A stretch of DNA of 64,000 nt from JAFGMQ01 sp036733345 (GTDB lineage: Bacteria > Desulfobacterota > DSM-4660 > Desulfatiglandales > Desulfatiglandaceae): positions 1 to 64,000 of the forward strand of contig DAINAR010000005.1 of assembly GCA_036733345.1 (NCBI GenBank), read 5' to 3'. Positions 18,319-26,749 of the stretch are shown here, piece after piece; the first letter of the stretch is position 1, and each line of letters opens with the position of its first letter. The position numbers were made by a program, and so were the translations under genes. The notes below the pieces were generated by a model, which did not search any database, was not told the origin of the DNA, and was given only the letters and a program-made list of their open reading frames with translations.

Positions 18319-19134
18319 ATGAAAAGGTCTACAAAGGTTTTGAGTATCGTTCTGATTGTTTCATTTTGTGTCGGCGCAGCAGTGGTTGCGGTCGGAGGCG
18401 TTTATAACGGGGTTCATAGCCTGTGCCGGTTTAAAGCCATAGCTCATAAGGTCTTCACTGCGGAGCGGATCATTCCGCGTTTGAAAGAATGCCTGAATCT
18501 GACCGGGGAACAGGAAAAGCAGCTTCGACCGATCATTGACAGCCACAGGGAAAAGCGGATGGCAATGTTTGAAAAGCGTAAGGAAATGGTCCTCAATGGC
18601 CTGCAGGAGATGAGAACCGAGCGCGAGGCATTGTGGCAGGAACTGGAACAGCAGCTTTCAACTGTCCTGACCGAGGATCAGATGCAGAAAGCGCGGGAAA
18701 TCCACGAGGAGTACGTAAATGTGCGTCATTCTTTTGCACGCATGATGTTTAAGACCGGCGGCGAACTTCATCAGATATTCGAAGACCTGGATCTTTCGGG
18801 TGAACAGATTGAAAGCATCATAACGATTTTCAGGAAGTATCGCGACACTCGCTGGGAAGCTGTGGACGAATTTGTAGAGACTAAAAAGCAGATAATTGAT
18901 ATGATGCTGAACGAAGAATTCAACAAAGAGAAAGTCCGTCAGACGTATCGCGAGGCAACTGCAAGGTTTGAGGATTTTGTTGTTGAGAAAGCGGAAATGC
19001 TTGCGGAAATGAAAGCGGTACTAAATCCCGAACAGCTCGGACTCCTCCAGGAAAAGATCCCTGCACTCATGGCTGAATTGCAGGAAAACATTCAAGCCAG
19101 ACGCACGATGTTCGATTCATTGCCCTGCCGGTAA
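18319..19134 (+). CDS. Periplasmic Spy/CpxP-like helical protein (LTxxQ family)
   Basis: A 271-residue exported protein. The start at 18319 is preceded by AAAAGGAG and followed by a signal or anchor segment (VLSIVLIVSFCVGAAVVAV). The rest is predicted all-helical with two copies of the Spy/CpxP-like arrangement: LNLTGEQEKQLRPII and VLTEDQMQKAREI in the first, then LDLSGEQIESIITIF and LNPEQLGLLQEK in the second. Such proteins are periplasmic chaperones or metal/stress sensors. It lies upstream of an ECF sigma system whose sensor has the same LTxxQ theme, so it may be a target of that system. The duplication makes it longer than Spy or CpxP. Confidence 0.75.
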   Translation: MKRSTKVLSIVLIVSFCVGAAVVAVGGVYNGVHSLCRFKAIAHKVFTAERIIPRLKECLNLTGEQEKQLRPIIDSHREKRMAMFEKRKEMVLNGLQEMRTEREALWQELEQQLSTVLTEDQMQKAREIHEEYVNVRHSFARMMFKTGGELHQIFEDLDLSGEQIESIITIFRKYRDTRWEAVDEFVETKKQIIDMMLNEEFNKEKVRQTYREATARFEDFVVEKAEMLAEMKAVLNPEQLGLLQEKIPALMAELQENIQARRTMFDSLPCR

Positions 19135-19205
19135 TACCGGGCAGAAAACCCTGTGAGGAGGATCATAATATCCTTGCTGTGATACTGTGTCGTAATAGCT
19201 GAAAG

Positions 19206-19354
19206 TGTCATTCCGAACCCCGCGTTTCGCGGGGTGAGGAATCTTAAATCATTGATATGTTCAATTTCCAGGGGGATGAAAAGATTTCTCGCCCTTATAC
19301 AAAAAAGGGCAAATCCGCCACAAACACCTTCAGATAAATGGGCTCGAAATGACA
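19206..19354. repeat. MITE-like dispersed repeat B, copy 2
   Basis: Begins TGTCATTCCGA and ends TCGAAATGACA. The internal dyad is ACCCCGCG-TTT-CGCGGGGT (19217-19235), different in sequence from copy 1 but paired, so base-pairing is kept while sequence changes. It is 149 bases, within the 315-base gap before the sigma factor gene. Confidence 0.75.
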
Positions 19355-19449
19355 AAGAGTTATTACAATAAAGTCTCAGGGTTGATGTTGTCAGTTAACT
19401 GTGAAATCCAATAAAATGGTGATGCCTTTTTTCCGCTGAAATGTAAAAG

Positions 19450-20046
19450 ATGCCGACCAATTCGAACACGGCCAGTGATGCAGAGATTATCCGCAGGATT
19501 ATTGCGGGCGATGTGAACGCCTTTGAGCTGATTTTGAAAAGATATCAGGGACATGTATTAAGTATTGTTAAAAAGCATATTCCCGAGGAAAGAATTGAGG
19601 AAACGGTTCATGATTCATTTGTCAGGGCCTATCAGTCTTTGCGGTCGTTCAGGAATTCGGACAGTTTCAAATACTGGCTGTCGTCCATTGCAGTAAGGAC
19701 GTGTTACGACTTCTGGCGAAACCGGTACAGGACAAGGGAGGTACCCATGTCTTCCCTCAGTGAAGGCCAGCAGAACTGGCTGGAAAACATGGTTTCGGAT
19801 CGATCAGGCCAGTCATATAAAGAAAGAGAGATTAAGCAGGAGGCAAAAGAGACCCTGGACTGGGCACTGGGGAAACTTTCAGCCGAGGACAGGATGGTTG
19901 TGGAACTGGTCTTTCTGGAGGGATTATCCGGCAGGGAGGCTGCCGAACTTCTTGGCTGGAGCGTGGCAAATGTCAAGGTGCGCTCATTTCGTTCACGGAA
20001 TAAACTCCGGAACCTGCTTTCAAAAGCATTGGGAAAGAAAAATTAG
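19450..20046 (+). CDS. ECF-type RNA polymerase sigma factor
   Basis: A 198-residue sigma-70 family factor of the extracytoplasmic function group. Region 2 covers about residues 20-85 (AFELILKRYQGHV, VHDSFVRAYQSLRSF, FKYWLSSIAVRTCYDFWR) and region 4 about 130-190 (LGKLSAEDRMVVELVFLEG, GREAAELLGWSVANVKVRSF). It is followed after 17 bases by a small membrane protein and then a periplasmic LTxxQ protein. That trio has the layout of CnrH-CnrY-CnrX metal-responsive systems. The ribosome site is weak (ATGTAAAAG). Confidence 0.92.
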   Translation: MPTNSNTASDAEIIRRIIAGDVNAFELILKRYQGHVLSIVKKHIPEERIEETVHDSFVRAYQSLRSFRNSDSFKYWLSSIAVRTCYDFWRNRYRTREVPMSSLSEGQQNWLENMVSDRSGQSYKEREIKQEAKETLDWALGKLSAEDRMVVELVFLEGLSGREAAELLGWSVANVKVRSFRSRNKLRNLLSKALGKKN

Positions 20047-20063
20047 ATGAGCAGAGGCAAGTT

Positions 20064-20390
20064 ATGAAATTTTTGGACAAAGACCTTAAGAAACTGGAAG
20101 ATGGCCTTAAAGAGGCATACGCCCGGAAGGAAGACATCGAAGTCGAACTTGACAGTAAATGGGAAACGGGCGTAATGAGGGATATCAGGCGTCTGGGTCC
20201 TGTTAACGGCGGCAGTGCTTTTCTCTTTCTCAGTAAGTTTGTCTGGCGATTTTCAACGGTTGCATGTTCTGTTGCCGTTTTGCTCTTGATCTATGCAGGG
20301 TTTATCGGGATTGACCCTATAGAGCAGATTGCCGACATGTACTTTTCAGCTCCGGTGGAATTAAGTGTCGCCCATTTGATTGGAGAATAG
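20064..20390 (+). CDS. Probable anti-sigma factor, single-pass membrane protein
   Basis: A 108-residue protein. The N-terminal half is highly charged and probably cytoplasmic (DKDLKKLEDGLKEAYARKED, VMRDIRRLGP). One transmembrane helix lies near residues 63-88 (FSTVACSVAVLLLIYAGFI) and a short periplasmic tail follows. Size, topology and its place between an ECF sigma factor and a periplasmic helical sensor are those of CnrY-like anti-sigma factors. There is no zinc-binding HxxxCxxC motif, so it is not a ZAS-type anti-sigma factor. Identity is by context; the sequence alone is not diagnostic. Confidence 0.6.
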   Translation: MKFLDKDLKKLEDGLKEAYARKEDIEVELDSKWETGVMRDIRRLGPVNGGSAFLFLSKFVWRFSTVACSVAVLLLIYAGFIGIDPIEQIADMYFSAPVELSVAHLIGE

Positions 20391-20395
20391 CGGGT

Positions 20396-20797
20396 ATGAA
20401 TAAGATAAAAATTAAGGCAATTGCAGGAGTAATTATCGTATTTTTCCTTGGCACAATCATCGGGGCGCTGGGCACAGGCATTTTTATTCGGCATAAGATA
20501 CGGCAGTTCACATCAGGGGAACATTCCTTTCAATACCTCATGATGAGAAGGCTGTCCCGCGAACTGAAACTGACAGATGAGCAGATACCAGAGGTCAGAG
20601 AGATCGTTGCTCAATCCGCGGAAGAAATGCGCAAGTTGTTTAAAAATTCTCACTCGGAATTCATTAAGATCATGGAGCGTAAAAATACCAGACTGAAGGA
20701 GGTGCTGACCCCCGATCAGCAAAAGCAACTGGACAACATGTTTGAACGTATTCAAAGACACTGGTGCGTAAGTCCTGTTAAGGAGCAGGGACAGTAG
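20396..20797 (+). CDS. Periplasmic CnrX/Spy-like sensor, metal-resistance domain
   Basis: A 133-residue protein starting five bases after the anti-sigma stop, so the two are coupled. One N-terminal membrane anchor is seen (IKAIAGVIIVFFLGTIIGALG). A periplasmic four-helix domain of the LTxxQ/metal-resistance type follows: RELKLTDEQIPEVREIV and KEVLTPDQQKQLDNMF. Histidine, methionine and glutamate residues that could bind metal are in EHSFQYLMMRRL, KNSHSEFIK and the C-terminal RHWCVSP. The inferred role is to sense metal or envelope stress and control release of the sigma factor. No metal efflux pump is adjacent. Confidence 0.72.
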   Translation: MNKIKIKAIAGVIIVFFLGTIIGALGTGIFIRHKIRQFTSGEHSFQYLMMRRLSRELKLTDEQIPEVREIVAQSAEEMRKLFKNSHSEFIKIMERKNTRLKEVLTPDQQKQLDNMFERIQRHWCVSPVKEQGQ

Positions 20798-21273
20798 CTT
20801 TAGCTGTCAGATCTTGTCCACCTTTTACCAGCTTCTGGATGGTTTACCAGCCTCTGGCTGGCTGATTGGTAGCAATGTGCCATCAACCCTGTCCTGCCGC
20901 TATTCATTCTACCTAAACATAAAGTCAAAGAGGGGTTACCTTTCCGGTACATTCCATTTCCCCGTTTCCTCATTTTGCCCTTCCCGTATCTGATTCCCTG
21001 TTTCATTCTTTTTCACTTGTTTTTTATGTATTTGCTTATTAAAATTAAATTAATTGTGTTGCCCCGGCATTTCCAACAACTTTTACGTTAGTATCTCTCT
21101 GCCCCATCCTGCTTCTATTACCTCCGCCTGATCCACCTGCAGCATATAGCAATCTGAATTCCGTCTAAATTGACGGTGCCGCATTTTTCAGGAGTATAAT
21201 TCTTCCAAACAACATATCAGGTTTTTTATAAGACGTTTTTATTTCACCCTTTTGGCACAAGGAGGGAAGAACG
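20798..21273. other. Intergenic region with interrupted palindromic repeats
   Basis: About 475 bases. Positions 20821-20865 carry CTTTTACCAGC, GTTTACCAGCC and GGCTGGCTG units related to the GGTAAACC palindromes seen elsewhere. The rest shows nothing recognisable before the AAGGAGGG site of the next gene. Confidence 0.45.
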
Positions 21274-22515
21274 ATGAAAAAGGTATTGTTCCTGGCTGTT
21301 CTTTTTGTGGCCGCTGTGGTTTTTTTACCCCGTGTGTCACTAAGCGCTCCTCCGTGGACAGTATACTGTGTTGATCCCTGCGGGGGTGGAGATTACACGG
21401 ACCTTCAGTCTGCCCTGGAGGCTGCCGAGTCCAATTCCAACTCTGTCCTCATCAAGGTCGCCCAGGGTACCTATACAGGCAACTTCGAATACGAATCATC
21501 CCAGGGTTACAGCATCACTATCTATGGCGGCTACGAACAGTGTACAGGCTGTGCCACCCGTGAGCTCGATCCGGCAAACACCATACTGGACGGAAATTTT
21601 TCAGGCAATGCCCTTATTGTCACGGATAACAGCGGAGGCGATATCTGCGTGGACGGATTTACCCTGCGGAACGGAAGTGGCGCTACTGCGTACTACGGCG
21701 GCGGCGTGAAGGCGGCATCCGAAAACGATGCAACAACAGGCGATATAAATTCGGGGAATATCACCATAACCAACAACATTGTTACTGGAAACGCAGCAGT
21801 CTCTAACGGAGGCGGGGTTTATGCCTCATCACAGTCAAACGTCGGTGCGGCAGGCAATATTATTGTTAACAATAACATCATCCATGGAAATTCAGTTGGT
21901 GTTTCTGGTTATGACGGCGGAGGTGTTATGGCGGATTCGTATTCATCGTCTGGTACGGCAGGCAATATTACTATGACAAATAACCTCGTTTATAGCAATT
22001 CCGCTGGCCGGTTTGGCGAAGGGGTGGCAGTTATTTCGCATGTATCTTCCGGAACAGCCGGCACTGTCACACTCACCAATAACACCATCACCGAAAACTG
22101 CGATTCGGGCATATGTTATGGGCTTTTCATGTCCGGTCAAACCGTCAATTGCTACAACAACATCGTCTGGGCGAATACCGATTACATGGGTGCGGATATC
22201 TATCTGAATCCCAGCATTGTCACAGCCCAGGGCTGCAATAATGACTATGAAACTATTTTCGGGAGCTGGGACGTCTCCGGCTCAAATATCAGTGCCAATC
22301 CCCGCTTTACTGTAAGCTACCATCTAAGGCCCGGCTCCCCCTGCATTGATACGGGGAAGAACGATCCTCCGGGGGGACTCCCATCCACTGATTTTGAGGG
22401 AGACCAGAGGATAATCGATGGAAATCATAACGGCACGGCCACGGTAGATATTGGCGCGGATGAGTATATACCCAAAGGCTCAATCACCAGCATCTTTTTG
22501 CTCTTGCTGGAATGA
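21274..22515 (+). CDS. Secreted right-handed beta-helix protein, choice-of-anchor Q type
   Basis: A 413-residue exported protein. The signal peptide is MKKVLFLAVLFVAAVVFLP...SLSA. The body has pectate-lyase-like parallel beta-helix rungs, with repeated NITxTNNxVxxNxA patterns and glycine-rich turns (GGGVKAAS, GGGVYASS, GGGVMADS). It closes with PGSPCIDTG and VDIGADEY, the usual ending of choice-of-anchor Q proteins. Cysteines near the N-terminus (VDPCGGGDY, YEQCTGCATRE) are typical. The stop codon TGA is the first triplet of a dispersed repeat, so the true tail could have been altered by its insertion. Function unknown; polysaccharide binding or cleavage is possible. Confidence 0.8.
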   Translation: MKKVLFLAVLFVAAVVFLPRVSLSAPPWTVYCVDPCGGGDYTDLQSALEAAESNSNSVLIKVAQGTYTGNFEYESSQGYSITIYGGYEQCTGCATRELDPANTILDGNFSGNALIVTDNSGGDICVDGFTLRNGSGATAYYGGGVKAASENDATTGDINSGNITITNNIVTGNAAVSNGGGVYASSQSNVGAAGNIIVNNNIIHGNSVGVSGYDGGGVMADSYSSSGTAGNITMTNNLVYSNSAGRFGEGVAVISHVSSGTAGTVTLTNNTITENCDSGICYGLFMSGQTVNCYNNIVWANTDYMGADIYLNPSIVTAQGCNNDYETIFGSWDVSGSNISANPRFTVSYHLRPGSPCIDTGKNDPPGGLPSTDFEGDQRIIDGNHNGTATVDIGADEYIPKGSITSIFLLLLE

Positions 22516-22602
22516 ACTACCCCGCCGCGAGAAGCAGGATATATTGAAAAGCATTGAACGCCCCAAGCGGCGAGGACTTGTCCGCCGTATTTATGGCGGG
22601 CT
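22513..22602. repeat. Dispersed repeat C, copy 1
   Basis: TGAACTACCCCGCCGCGAGAAGC..., then GCATTGAACGCCCCAAG and CGGCGA. Related to 44996-45090. On the plus strand both copies encode a peptide like NELPRRKQRGI...IERPK, an accidental frame. It begins at the stop codon of the beta-helix gene. Confidence 0.65.
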
Positions 22603-22699
22603 TGCCTGCCTTTTACCAGCCTTTGGATGGATGGCTGGCTGGCGGATTAAGACTCGCACAAACACTTAGGACGGATAAGGTGCTGTCGCAATTCGTAGT

Positions 22700-22817
22700 A
22701 AAACCTTTAACAGTTAATAGAGATAATATCCGGCAGGACCAAAGTTAAGAGCAGCGTCGAAGAGATAACGATAATAATTAACTGACAGTCAACATAACTC
22801 TTGACCCCTTTCACATG
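22700..22817. repeat. MITE-like repeat A, copy 1 (right part)
   Basis: Carries the right half of repeat A: CAGTTAATAGAGATAATATC, then AGCAGCGTCGAAGAGATAAC, ending ATTAACTGACAGTCAACA and TTGACCCCTTTCACA. That end is the inverted form of the left end TGTGAAGGGG...TGTTGACTGTTAAT seen at 28121, 30011 and 31154. It lies in a 550-base gene-free gap (22516-23065). Confidence 0.6.
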
Positions 22818-23065
22818 CCAGGCCTCAATCCAAGCTGTTCAGCGAATATTGCTCCCTACAAATATTTAAGATCGCATATCCGATTCTACTAAAATGTTAG
22901 ATTTTCAAGTTTATCTGTCAATAGATTTTAGCACAAATAATCATGGATATTATAATGTTAGCATATTTATTCGAGATGGTATGCTTGTTGCAATAAACAA
23001 TAACTATTGATTTCGATGTATATACACCTCATTGCATATTTATTGATCAGAAAAAGGAGAAAAAC

Positions 23066-24649
23066 ATGTGCGGTTTGGCAGGATGTTTTGGTGTCAGGGA
23101 TGAAACAAAAATTTCAAAAATGTTGGATGCACTCGGCCATCGAGGACCGAATGACAGGGGCATTCATAGCCGTGGGCAAATGGTATTGGGGCACACCCGG
23201 TTATCTATTGTCGATGTTGCCGGTGGACATCAGCCCATTCTGACGCAGGACGGAAATAAGGGGATCATCTGTAACGGCGAGATTTACAACTTTCAAAAAC
23301 TGCGAGAATCCTTATCACCCAGGTACTCTTTTCAAACCAATTCCGATACGGAAGTTATCCTCCATCTGTTCCAGAAAAAGGGTCCCGAGTGTGTCGCCGA
23401 ACTGGACGGTATGTTCTCCTTTGCCGTTTTTGATGATGACAATTTCATGCTGGCCCGCGACCCCATCGGCATCAAGCCTCTGTATTACGGTTATCACCGG
23501 GATAATCTCTATTTCAGCTCCGAACTTGGTGCCATGAGCCTTGCCGGCGTGAGCGAAGTCCATGAATTCCCGGCGGGACACTATTACACGCCTGAAGATG
23601 GATTCGTCGAATATTACAGCGTTCCTGAAATCCGGGATTCATTGATTACGGATTGCGAGGAGGCCTGTCGCCTGATTCGGGAGACGTTTATTAAGGCGGT
23701 CAAAAAACGGTTACTCGCCGATCCGAAGATTCCGGTCGGATCTTTTTGCAGTGGCGGCCTTGACAGCAGTATTATCGCCGCTATAGCCGCAGATGAAATT
23801 CCTCACCTCCATACTTTTGCCGTGGGCATGAAGGACCCTGATGGAGATGTGAGTGACGACATCAAGGCGGCCCGGATCGCCTCCGATCATATTAAATCTA
23901 CCCATCATGAACTGATTTTTACCGAAGAAGAATATTACGAGGCCCTGCCTGTGGTGATTAAAAAGCTGGAAAGTTATGATCCGTCTCTCGTGCGGTGTGC
24001 AGTTCCCTGCTATTTCACCTGCAAACTGGCGGCCGAGCATGTGACAGTTGTTCTAACCGGCGAGGGTGCTGATGAATTGTTTGCCGGGTATCATTATATG
24101 AAAAATTTTCCTGCCGATGCAGTGAACGTGGAGGCTCGTCGATTGCTCTCCGATCTTCATAATATCAACCTCCAGAGGGCGGACCGGATGGGGATGCTGT
24201 TCAGCCTCGAACTAAGGGTTCCCTTTCTGGACGTTGCCATGGTTGACCTTGCCATGAAGATACCTCCTGAGTTTAAAATACGTGAGCACGATGGCGAAAA
24301 GATCGAGAAGTGGATTCTCCGTAAGGCCTTTGAAGGAACTGATTATCTTCCCGACGAAATCTTATGGCGGTATAAAGTTCAATATACCCAGGGCGCCGGA
24401 TGTGAAAGTCTTGGAGAGCAACTTTCTGAAGCGGTAATGAGTGACCAGGAATACGAACGAATAAAATACGAAAATCCTCAAGCTGTTTTAAACAGCAAGG
24501 AGGCTGCCTATTACTTTAAAATCTTCAAACGGTTTCATCCCCAGGAAAGTATTCTGAAATCAATCGGCATCTGGACTGGCTTCGATTTCGCAGAAGAACG
24601 GGAATGCGTCAGGGGTACTGTAAAATCTGAAAGTCTGGAGACTCCATAA
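23066..24649 (+). CDS. asnB: Asparagine synthetase (glutamine-hydrolysing)
   Basis: A 527-residue class II glutamine amidotransferase that makes asparagine from aspartate, ATP and glutamine. Met is followed by the nucleophile Cys2 (MCGLAGCFG). The glutaminase domain covers roughly residues 1-190 (HRGPNDRG, RLSIVD, NGEIYN). The synthetase domain has the PP-loop SGGLDSS at residues 229-235 and TGEGADELFAGY later. The length fits E. coli AsnB-like enzymes. The start follows AAAGGAG. It is flanked by repeat-rich gaps and stands alone, with no asparaginase or peptide cluster beside it. Confidence 0.93.
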   Translation: MCGLAGCFGVRDETKISKMLDALGHRGPNDRGIHSRGQMVLGHTRLSIVDVAGGHQPILTQDGNKGIICNGEIYNFQKLRESLSPRYSFQTNSDTEVILHLFQKKGPECVAELDGMFSFAVFDDDNFMLARDPIGIKPLYYGYHRDNLYFSSELGAMSLAGVSEVHEFPAGHYYTPEDGFVEYYSVPEIRDSLITDCEEACRLIRETFIKAVKKRLLADPKIPVGSFCSGGLDSSIIAAIAADEIPHLHTFAVGMKDPDGDVSDDIKAARIASDHIKSTHHELIFTEEEYYEALPVVIKKLESYDPSLVRCAVPCYFTCKLAAEHVTVVLTGEGADELFAGYHYMKNFPADAVNVEARRLLSDLHNINLQRADRMGMLFSLELRVPFLDVAMVDLAMKIPPEFKIREHDGEKIEKWILRKAFEGTDYLPDEILWRYKVQYTQGAGCESLGEQLSEAVMSDQEYERIKYENPQAVLNSKEAAYYFKIFKRFHPQESILKSIGIWTGFDFAEERECVRGTVKSESLETP

Positions 24650-25486
24650 AACCGGGGACACCATATTTATTTTACTGACTTGTGCCCCTGCAGGTATAAT
24701 TTGCTATAGCTATGGCAAAAATGAGAATGGTTTTTCGTCCAGAAAGTTCTTCGTTGTCCTTTCATGTGATGTCAAATATATTAATGGTTTCTTGTAAAAA
24801 GACCGGTCCGCTTTTGGCTGCTATCGGGTTGAACAACAGTCAAAAGGATACCTTGCCCCTTTATTACAGGCGCCTTATCAACACATAAATATGATCCAAA
24901 CATTTCCGGGGGAATAGTGGCCTGACGATATTTTAAGCTTTAAACGGTCATAAATTGTAACCTTTCTACCTCCTGTCACATAAATCTTTCATTTTATATT
25001 GAAAAATCTTTCTTTTTATCTTTTAATAAGCCAACTTTTTCTGAATCAATTCCGCACAATTCATAATACGGGAATATAACATGAAATGCCCGGTTTCAGT
25101 GCCGGTCATTCTGTTTTCATATTTTTTGCTTTTCTATTAACAGATTTCTAAACAGCATTATTATTAAAGATTGGTATGATCTGCTGATCTCTGGATAAAT
25201 AACAGTCAAAAGAAAGTTTGATGACTTTTCACAAAAGTCCAAATAATACCTTAGCCATTTTTGATAATGAAAAAGGGCATGCCTTGGGATTGCTTTATTC
25301 TTCAAATGTGCATGACGAAATTTGTTTCATGCGAGATTAAACACCATTCTGTTTATTATGCATATTCGTATGCTATACGGTTAATGGATTGATAAACAAG
25401 CCAAGGATTAGTGTAAATAATATTTTTTAGTGAATAATAAACAGAAAACTATATAATCACATTAGCCGATGAAGGAGAATGCCTCT
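24650..25486. other. Long intergenic region, no gene recognised
   Basis: About 840 bases, AT-rich, marking the entry to the accessory island. AACAGTCAAAAG recurs at about 24835 and 25202. GCATA-TTCG-TATGC (25360-25373) is a small UUCG-type hairpin. Short ORFs here look random. I could not find a second attC-like site upstream of the cassette gene. Confidence 0.45.
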
Positions 25487-26308
25487 ATGAACCATCCTCT
25501 TGACGATATTGACCGCGCTTGGTTGAGTGAGTACGAGTCAGCGGTTGTGGCATTGTTTTCATCGGAGTTCAAAGAAGACGCAGATCGGTTTACGGAAGGT
25601 AATCGACTCCTTAACCGCTTTGTCGCCTCGGTTGAGGAAGTTCGAAAAAGAGGACGCGGATTCTTCCGTGCCGTTGATGAAGCACATAACGAGCTTTGTA
25701 TTGCGGTCGCCCTTTTAAAAAATGTAGGGCCGCGATTTGTGAGAGTCCTTTACGAGCCCCCTCTTCCCAACACCGATAGAACCATTGATTTTTGCGCTGA
25801 AATCCAGGGCGGGCAGAATGTCTATGTGGATGTAAAGACAATCAAACCCCTTCCCAAGGATCGGTGGGACCAATATGAAAGGGCCATTAAGGAAGGCTGG
25901 TTCCCGAAGAATGTTGCTTTAATGGTTGAAAGGGAATGGCTTGGGGGAAAGCTATGGCACGATGCATTTGCGGCGCGTGCGCGAATGCTTGAGTACACCC
26001 TTGAATTGGAGCAAAAGATTGCTCAGGCTCAACTGGCGATAAACGGAAATGTTTCGGTGTTAGCTTTTTGTGGAGAAGGGTTCCATTGGCACCAAGACGA
26101 ACTGGAGGATTTTGTAGCATTTTATCGCACGGGGCACCATCGGGCAGATGACCCATTTTCGCTTGTTGAAGACAATTACATCGATGAAAAGCATCTATCT
26201 CTATCTCGTGTTGTGTCCCGATTTGTCTGCTTGCGAAGACCCCAGGGTGAGTTGCTTCAGAAGAGACTCAACTGGAATGTTCAACCTCCGAAGGAGTCTG
26301 GTTATTAG
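25487..26308 (+). CDS. Cassette-borne protein of unknown function, possible PD-(D/E)XK nuclease
   Basis: A 273-residue soluble protein I cannot assign to a family. The start at 25487 is preferred to an ATG six codons upstream because AAGGAG sits nine bases before it. TIDFCAEI (Asp101) followed by VYVDVKT (Asp115, Lys117), with Glu69 upstream, has the spacing of a PD-(D/E)XK nuclease core, but this is weak without structure prediction. The gene ends ten bases before an attC-like site, so it appears to be an integron gene cassette, a class rich in unknown and defence-related functions. The base composition is richer in GC than the following gene. Confidence 0.6.
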   Translation: MNHPLDDIDRAWLSEYESAVVALFSSEFKEDADRFTEGNRLLNRFVASVEEVRKRGRGFFRAVDEAHNELCIAVALLKNVGPRFVRVLYEPPLPNTDRTIDFCAEIQGGQNVYVDVKTIKPLPKDRWDQYERAIKEGWFPKNVALMVEREWLGGKLWHDAFAARARMLEYTLELEQKIAQAQLAINGNVSVLAFCGEGFHWHQDELEDFVAFYRTGHHRADDPFSLVEDNYIDEKHLSLSRVVSRFVCLRRPQGELLQKRLNWNVQPPKESGY

Positions 26309-26318
26309 TGCAATAATC

Positions 26319-26445
26319 GGCTAACAAACGCATAAACTCTGAAACCCAAAGCGGGGCGTTTTCAGCTATTTCCCTTTTCTGCATTAAACGCAGCTTTTTC
26401 GGAAGCCCTCAAAGCTTTGGGTTCAGGTTATGCGCAACGTTGGAT
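26319..26445 (+). other. attC-like integron recombination site
   Basis: The site runs from GGCTAACAAACGCATAA to TTATGCGCAACGTTGGAT. The outer arms are imperfect inverted repeats ending in a GTTRRRY core (GTTGGAT, 26439-26445) opposite an AAC core (26323-26325). The inner arms CTGAAACCCAAAG (26338-26350) and CTTTGGGTTCAG (26415-26426) pair fully except for one extra A, the kind of extrahelical base that directs integrase strand choice. At 127 bases it is close in size and wording (TAACAAACGC) to Vibrio-type attC sites. No integrase gene is in the window. Confidence 0.75.
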
Positions 26446-26457
26446 GTATATAGAGAG

Positions 26458-26523
26458 GGCACGTCCTTAAAAAATCAAATATCTACGTAATAAAATAGTT
26501 ATTTTACTATTTATGGACGTGCC
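26458..26523. repeat. Long dyad directly after the attC-like site
   Basis: GGCACGTCC (26458-26466) pairs with GGACGTGCC (26515-26523). Within the loop lies a second hairpin, AAATAGT-TATTTT-ACTATTT (26493-26512). It is followed by three near-repeats of CAATTATCC(C/T)T (26523-26557). It may be a REP- or MITE-type unit. The rest of the 26524-26749 gap holds only a doubtful 74-codon ORF. Confidence 0.5.
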
Positions 26524-26749
26524 AATTATCCCTCAATTATCCTTGCAATTATCCCTGAAGCCGCGAGCTATAGGGGCAAAGGTTGATAGCTTCAGGATGG
26601 TTTTGAAGAATAGATCAGGTAAAAGATTCAAAGGTGATATATTTGTTTTTCAGGGTCGGTTAACTAATTCAGTTGAATGCGAAGATGTGAAAGTATTCAC
26701 TTTATTAATTTTTTGTCAGTCTAGTTCAACATATTGATGACCGAATATT

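Noticed and set aside
22554..22748. ORFs reading NELPRRKQ...IERPK in repeat C (also at 44943-45152)
   Set aside because: They arise from the repeat itself in accidental frames; there is no conserved domain or ribosome site.
25187..25486. Second attC-like site upstream of the cassette gene
   Set aside because: CACATTAGCCG near 25464 loosely resembles a core site but has no GTT and no inverted partner.
26513..26737. 74-codon ORF between the attC-like site and the HNH-exonuclease gene
   Set aside because: Its ATG lies inside the dyad at 26515, it has no ribosome site and its composition is not protein-like. It was left as non-coding.
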